Notes under the pieces: generated by a model
Told to the model about the DNA's origin: nothing
Databases searched by the model: none
What the model saw: the letters and a program-made list of their open reading frames with translations, nothing else
Assembly: GCF_009372235.1 (NCBI RefSeq)
Contig: NZ_SULL01000016.1
Span: 124,001 to 188,000, forward strand
Origin: Dickeya oryzae
GTDB taxonomy: Bacteria > Pseudomonadota > Gammaproteobacteria > Enterobacterales > Enterobacteriaceae
Reading direction: 5' to 3'
Length of the DNA: 64,000 nt
Shown here: piece by piece, positions 60,597 to 64,000 of the stretch
How the letters are laid out: each line of letters starts with the position of its first letter
Numbering within the stretch: position 1 is the first letter of the stretch
Translations under genes and position numbers: made by a program

Positions 60597-60812
60597 ATGA
60601 AAGAAGGTATTCACCCGAATTACGTTGAAATTACTGCAACTTGCTCTTGCGGTAACGTCATCAAAACCCGTTCTACCGTTGCTCACGACCTGAACCTGGA
60701 CGTCTGTGGTGCTTGCCACCCGTTCTTCACCGGTAAACAGCGTGTGGTTGACACCGGCGGTCGTGTTGAGCGTTTCAACAAACGTTTCAGCATGCCAGGC
60801 ACCAAAAAATAA
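60597..60812 (+). CDS. rpmE: 50S ribosomal protein L31 (zinc-binding form)
   Basis: This 71-residue protein bridges the ribosomal subunits. The four zinc-ligand Cys are present (C16 and C18 in ATCSCGN, C37 and C40 in DVCGACHPF), identifying the C+ form that is replaced by a Cys-less paralogue under zinc starvation. It is a monocistronic gene with its own terminator, divergent from priA. Confidence 0.97.
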   Translation: MKEGIHPNYVEITATCSCGNVIKTRSTVAHDLNLDVCGACHPFFTGKQRVVDTGGRVERFNKRFSMPGTKK

Positions 60813-60860
60813 TTGGCTCCTGCGCTGGGGCAGAGAATCGGTTAACCGGTTATTCTGCCA

Positions 60861-60893
60861 AAACAAAGGCACCTGCGGGTGCCTTTGTTGTTT
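60861..60893 (+). terminator. rpmE intrinsic terminator
   Basis: A perfect 10-bp stem (CAAAGGCACC / GGTGCCTTTG) with loop TGCG is followed by TTGTTT. It lies between convergent rpmE and metJ. Confidence 0.88.
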
Positions 60894-60926
60894 CAGCGGT
60901 GCTTTCCTGTCTGCTTCACTGCCTGC

Positions 60927-61244
60927 TCAGTATTCCCACGTATCCGGGTCAATCCCCATTTCACGCATAATCGCTTTGGCGGCTTCAGGGATTTCATCGC
61001 CGCGCTCTTTACGCAAATCGTCATCATTGGGTAAGGGTTGGCCGGTAAAAGCGTGCAAGAACGCTTCACACAGTAACTCGCTATTGGTTGCGTGACGCAG
61101 GTTGTTGACCTGACGACGGGTACGCTCGTCTGTCAGTATCTTCAATACCTTCAAAGGGATAGATACGGTGATCTTCTTAACCTGCTCACTTTTCTTGCCG
61201 TGTTCAGCGTATGGGCTTACATATTCGCCATTCCACTCAGCCAT
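60927..61244 (-). CDS. metJ: Methionine repressor MetJ
   Basis: This 105-residue ribbon-helix-helix repressor uses S-adenosylmethionine as corepressor. The ATG at 61244 gives the E. coli length and N-terminus ([15 protein letters not shown]). The DNA-binding beta strand ([12 protein letters not shown]) is intact. It is divergent from metB with met boxes between them, so it represses both itself and metBL. Confidence 0.97.
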   Translation of the reverse strand: MAEWNGEYVSPYAEHGKKSEQVKKITVSIPLKVLKILTDERTRRQVNNLRHATNSELLCEAFLHAFTGQPLPNDDDLRKERGDEIPEAAKAIMREMGIDPDTWEY

Positions 61245-61339
61245 GGGATACCTTAAATATTGATCGTGATAAAAACAGTCACTGGCACAAAACACCATAA
61301 TTCTAACGATTATTGCAGGGATGCTCAATCTATACGCAA

Positions 61340-61371
61340 AGAAGTTTAGAAGTCCAGATGTATTGACGTCT
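61340..61371. promoter_or_regulatory. Four tandem met boxes (MetJ operator)
   Basis: Four contiguous 8-bp units (AGAAGTTT, AGAAGTCC, AGATGTAT, TGACGTCT) resemble the MetJ consensus AGACGTCT. They lie in the metJ/metB divergent region. Confidence 0.9.
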
Positions 61372-61437
61372 ATATTATCCGGGTTTACTCTCTAACTTAA
61401 CTTCTTCACCTCAGTCTTCCAGTCAGGAAAAGTACCG

Positions 61438-62598
61438 ATGACGCGTAAACAGGCTACTATCGCAGTCCGCAGTGGGTTAAACAATGACGAACAGTTCGGT
61501 TGCGTTGTTCCCCCGATTCACCTCTCCAGTACTTACAACTTCACCGGTTTTAATGAGCCCAGAGCGCATGACTATTCACGGCGCGGCAACCCGACCCGTG
61601 ATGTTGTCCAGCGTGCGCTAGCGGAACTGGAAGGCGGGGCGGGCGCGGTCATGACCAGCAGCGGTATGTCGGCTATCATGCTGGTTTGTACGGTATTCCT
61701 GAAGCCTGGCGATCTGTTGGTCGCGCCGCATGATTGTTACGGCGGCAGCTATCGTTTGTTTGATAGCCTGAGCAAACGCGGTGCTTTCAACGTGAAATTC
61801 GTCGATCAGGGCAATCTGGTTGAGCTTAATGCCGCACTGGCGGAAAAACCGAAACTGGTACTGGTTGAAAGCCCCAGCAATCCGCTTCTGCGCGTCGTGG
61901 ATATCGCCGCTATCTGTCAGGCAGCGCGTGATGTTGGGGCGGTGAGCGTGGTGGATAACACCTTCCTGAGTCCCGCGTTGCAAAATCCGCTTAAACTGGG
62001 TGCGGATCTGGTGGTGCATTCCTGTACCAAATACCTTAACGGTCATTCGGATGTGGTGGCCGGGGCGGTGATTGCCCGCGACCCTGAGGTCGCGATGGAA
62101 CTGGCCTGGTGGGCTAACAATATTGGTGTGACCGGCGCGGCGTTTGATAGCTACCTGTTGCTGCGCGGTATACGGACGTTGTCCCCACGTATGGCGATGG
62201 CGCAGAAGAATGCATTGCAAATTGTGGAGTATTTGCGGCATCAGCCACTGGTCAAGGCGTTGTATCATCCTTCTTTGCCCGGGAATGCCGGTCATGAGAT
62301 TGCCTGTCGGCAACAGTCCGGTTTTGGTGCGATGCTGAGTTTTGAGCTGGATGGCGATGAAGATACCCTGCGTCGTTTTCTGTCCGCGCTGGATCTCTTC
62401 ACGCTGGCAGAGTCGCTGGGTGGCGTCGAGAGTCTCATTTCTCATGCCGCTACCATGACTCACGCAGGTATGGCACCGCAAGCGCGCGCTGCCGCCGGTA
62501 TCTCGGAAACGTTATTGCGTATTTCTGTCGGCATTGAAGATGGTGACGATCTGGTCGCCTCTCTGGACAGAGCATTTCAGGCAGCAGCCAAGAGGTAA
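61438..62598 (+). CDS. metB: Cystathionine gamma-synthase
   Basis: This 386-residue PLP enzyme joins O-succinylhomoserine and cysteine to form cystathionine in methionine synthesis. The PLP-binding Lys198 (SCTKYLNGHSD) is in the same position as in E. coli, and the phosphate-binding SSGMSAI and VVDNTF segments are present. It is the first gene of metBL, two bases upstream of metL, and preceded by met boxes. Confidence 0.97.
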   Translation: MTRKQATIAVRSGLNNDEQFGCVVPPIHLSSTYNFTGFNEPRAHDYSRRGNPTRDVVQRALAELEGGAGAVMTSSGMSAIMLVCTVFLKPGDLLVAPHDCYGGSYRLFDSLSKRGAFNVKFVDQGNLVELNAALAEKPKLVLVESPSNPLLRVVDIAAICQAARDVGAVSVVDNTFLSPALQNPLKLGADLVVHSCTKYLNGHSDVVAGAVIARDPEVAMELAWWANNIGVTGAAFDSYLLLRGIRTLSPRMAMAQKNALQIVEYLRHQPLVKALYHPSLPGNAGHEIACRQQSGFGAMLSFELDGDEDTLRRFLSALDLFTLAESLGGVESLISHAATMTHAGMAPQARAAAGISETLLRISVGIEDGDDLVASLDRAFQAAAKR

Positions 62599-62600
62599 CA

Positions 62601-64000
62601 ATGAGTGCGTTAGGGATAGCAGCGGCCGTAAAAGGACGGCAACTGCATAAATTCGGCGGCAGCAGCCTGGCAGATGTGAAATGTTATCAGCGTGTCGCTG
62701 GCATCATGGCGAATTACAGTCAGGCTGGCGACTTGATGGTGGTCTCGGCGGCAGGCAGCACCACCAACCAGTTAATTAGCTGGTTGACCCTCAGCCAGTC
62801 GGACCGGATTTCCGCCCATCAGGTACAGCAGTCGCTGCGCCGTTATCAAAGTGAACTGATTTCCGGTTTGCTGCCAGCTGAAACGGCGGCACCGCTGATT
62901 AATGAATTCATTCGCGATCTGGAACGCCTGGCGGCGTTGCTGGATGGCAAAATGACCGATGCCACCTATGCCGAAGTGGTGGGGCACGGTGAAATCTGGT
63001 CGGCACGGCTGATGGCGGCGGTGCTGAACCAGAAAAACCTGTCTGCGGCCTGGCTGGATGCGCGAACCTTCCTGCGTACCGAACGGGCAGCACAGCCGCA
63101 GGTCGATGAAGGTCGCTCCTGGCCATTGTTGCAGCAATTACTGACCCAGCATGCCGGACAGCGGCTGGTCATCACCGGGTTTATCAGTAGCAACGAGGCC
63201 GGTGAAACCGTGCTGCTGGGGCGCAACGGCAGTGACTATTCCGCCACGCAAATTGGTGCGCTGGCGGGTGTTGATCGCGTGACTATCTGGAGCGACGTGG
63301 CCGGTGTGTACAGCGCTGACCCACGCAAAGTCAAAGATGCGTGCTTGCTGCCGCTGCTGCGGCTGGATGAAGCCAGCGAGCTGGCTCGTCTGGCTGCACC
63401 GGTACTGCATGCCCGTACCCTGCAACCGGTTTCCGGTAGTGATATCGACCTGCAATTGCGCTGTAGCTACCAGCCAGAGCAAGGGTCGACCCGTATTGAG
63501 CGGGTGCTGGCTTCCGGCACCGGTGCCAAGATTGTCACCAGCCATGATGACGTGTGCCTGATTGAGATTGGCGTACCGGCGGATCACGATTTTGCCCGTA
63601 TGTACAAAGACGTCGAGCAACTGTTGCAGAAAGCACAAATTCGGCCGCTGGCGTTGGGCGTACATCAGGACCGTAATCTGCTGCAATTGTGCTACACCTC
63701 GGAAGTGGTGGGCAGTGCCTGGCAAGTGCTGGAACAGGCGGCGTTGCCGGTATCGCTACACCTGCGTGAAGGACTGGCGTTGGTCGCGTTGGTGGGGGCT
63801 GGTGTGTGTCGTAACCCGCTGCACAGCCACCGTTTCTACCAGCAACTGCGTGACCAGCCGATCGAGTTCGTCTGGCAGGCGGAAGACGATATCAGTCTGG
63901 TGGCGGTACTGCGTGTCGGGCCGACCGAGCATCTGGTTCGTGGTCTGCATCACTCGCTGTTTCGGGCGGAAAAGCGCATCGGTCTGGTACTGTTTGGCAA
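62601..64000 (+). CDS. metL: Aspartokinase II/homoserine dehydrogenase II MetL (partial)
   Basis: The reading frame opens at 62601 (MSALGIAAAVKGRQLHKFGG) and stays open to the window edge, about 466 codons, so the gene is cut off at its 3' side. The aspartokinase N-terminal KFGGSS motif, the GRNGSDYSA segment and the WSDVAGVYSADPRKV motif are present. The start of the homoserine dehydrogenase domain lies near or beyond the edge. It catalyses the first and third steps of the aspartate pathway towards methionine and is cotranscribed with metB under MetJ control. Confidence 0.96.
   Translation, partial: MSALGIAAAVKGRQLHKFGGSSLADVKCYQRVAGIMANYSQAGDLMVVSAAGSTTNQLISWLTLSQSDRISAHQVQQSLRRYQSELISGLLPAETAAPLINEFIRDLERLAALLDGKMTDATYAEVVGHGEIWSARLMAAVLNQKNLSAAWLDARTFLRTERAAQPQVDEGRSWPLLQQLLTQHAGQRLVITGFISSNEAGETVLLGRNGSDYSATQIGALAGVDRVTIWSDVAGVYSADPRKVKDACLLPLLRLDEASELARLAAPVLHARTLQPVSGSDIDLQLRCSYQPEQGSTRIERVLASGTGAKIVTSHDDVCLIEIGVPADHDFARMYKDVEQLLQKAQIRPLALGVHQDRNLLQLCYTSEVVGSAWQVLEQAALPVSLHLREGLALVALVGAGVCRNPLHSHRFYQQLRDQPIEFVWQAEDDISLVAVLRVGPTEHLVRGLHHSLFRAEKRIGLVLFG

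Overview
The window is a chromosomal segment of a soft-rot enterobacterium (Pectobacteriaceae), most likely Dickeya. The evidence is the E. coli-like gene order, the moderately high G+C, a canonical 127-bp ERIC element and a tandem set of chemoreceptors. No rRNA or tRNA genes, insertion sequences or CRISPR arrays were seen.

Layout. 0.2-1.2 kb: an unrecognised gene with a hexanucleotide repeat. 1.2-7.3 kb: three paralogous methyl-accepting chemotaxis proteins on the minus strand, the middle one broken by a one-base frameshift. 7.5-14.1 kb: ERIC element, then an acid-sugar (tetronate) cluster in the order of E. coli ygbI-ygbN (divergent DeoR regulator, ltnD, otnK, otnC, otnI, GntP permease). 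14.3-19.6 kb: ugpBAECQ behind Pho boxes and a 17-bp tandem-repeat leader. 19.7-24.8 kb: AEC transporter, yhhA, trmL, and a DUF3142/TPR-like exported pair. 25.1-28.1 kb: cpxA-cpxR, divergent cpxP, and the 3'-UTR small RNA CpxQ.

28.2-38.4 kb is the accessory region. Between cpxP/CpxQ and fieF, which I recall as neighbours in E. coli, lie a small secreted protein gene and five same-orientation tail-fibre modules, three with tail-fibre assembly genes, followed by a NUDIX hydrolase and an XRE/2TM regulator. Each of the five fibre genes is preceded by the same promoter architecture: a TGT-N12-ACA dyad centred about 55 bp upstream of the predicted start, a CATAAT -10 box, and a 95-120 nt leader. This is the architecture of P2-type late promoters activated by Ogr/Delta zinc-finger proteins. 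No capsid, tail-tube, lysis, integrase or ogr gene is present. The region looks like a stand-alone reservoir of receptor-binding fibres wired to a late activator encoded elsewhere, for example in a P2-like prophage or tailocin.

38.5-64 kb is a conserved housekeeping block: fieF, pfkA (Cra operator), aguBA, phoA, tpiA, yiiQ, a DUF805 gene, fpr, glpX/glpK/glpF (GlpR operator), zapB, rraA, menA, hslU/hslV (sigma-32 promoter and leader stem-loop), ftsN, cytR, priA, rpmE, metJ/metB (met boxes) and the start of metL, which runs off the window. Regulatory sites for CpxR, PhoB, CRP, Cra, GlpR, MetJ and sigma-32 fit the genes they precede.
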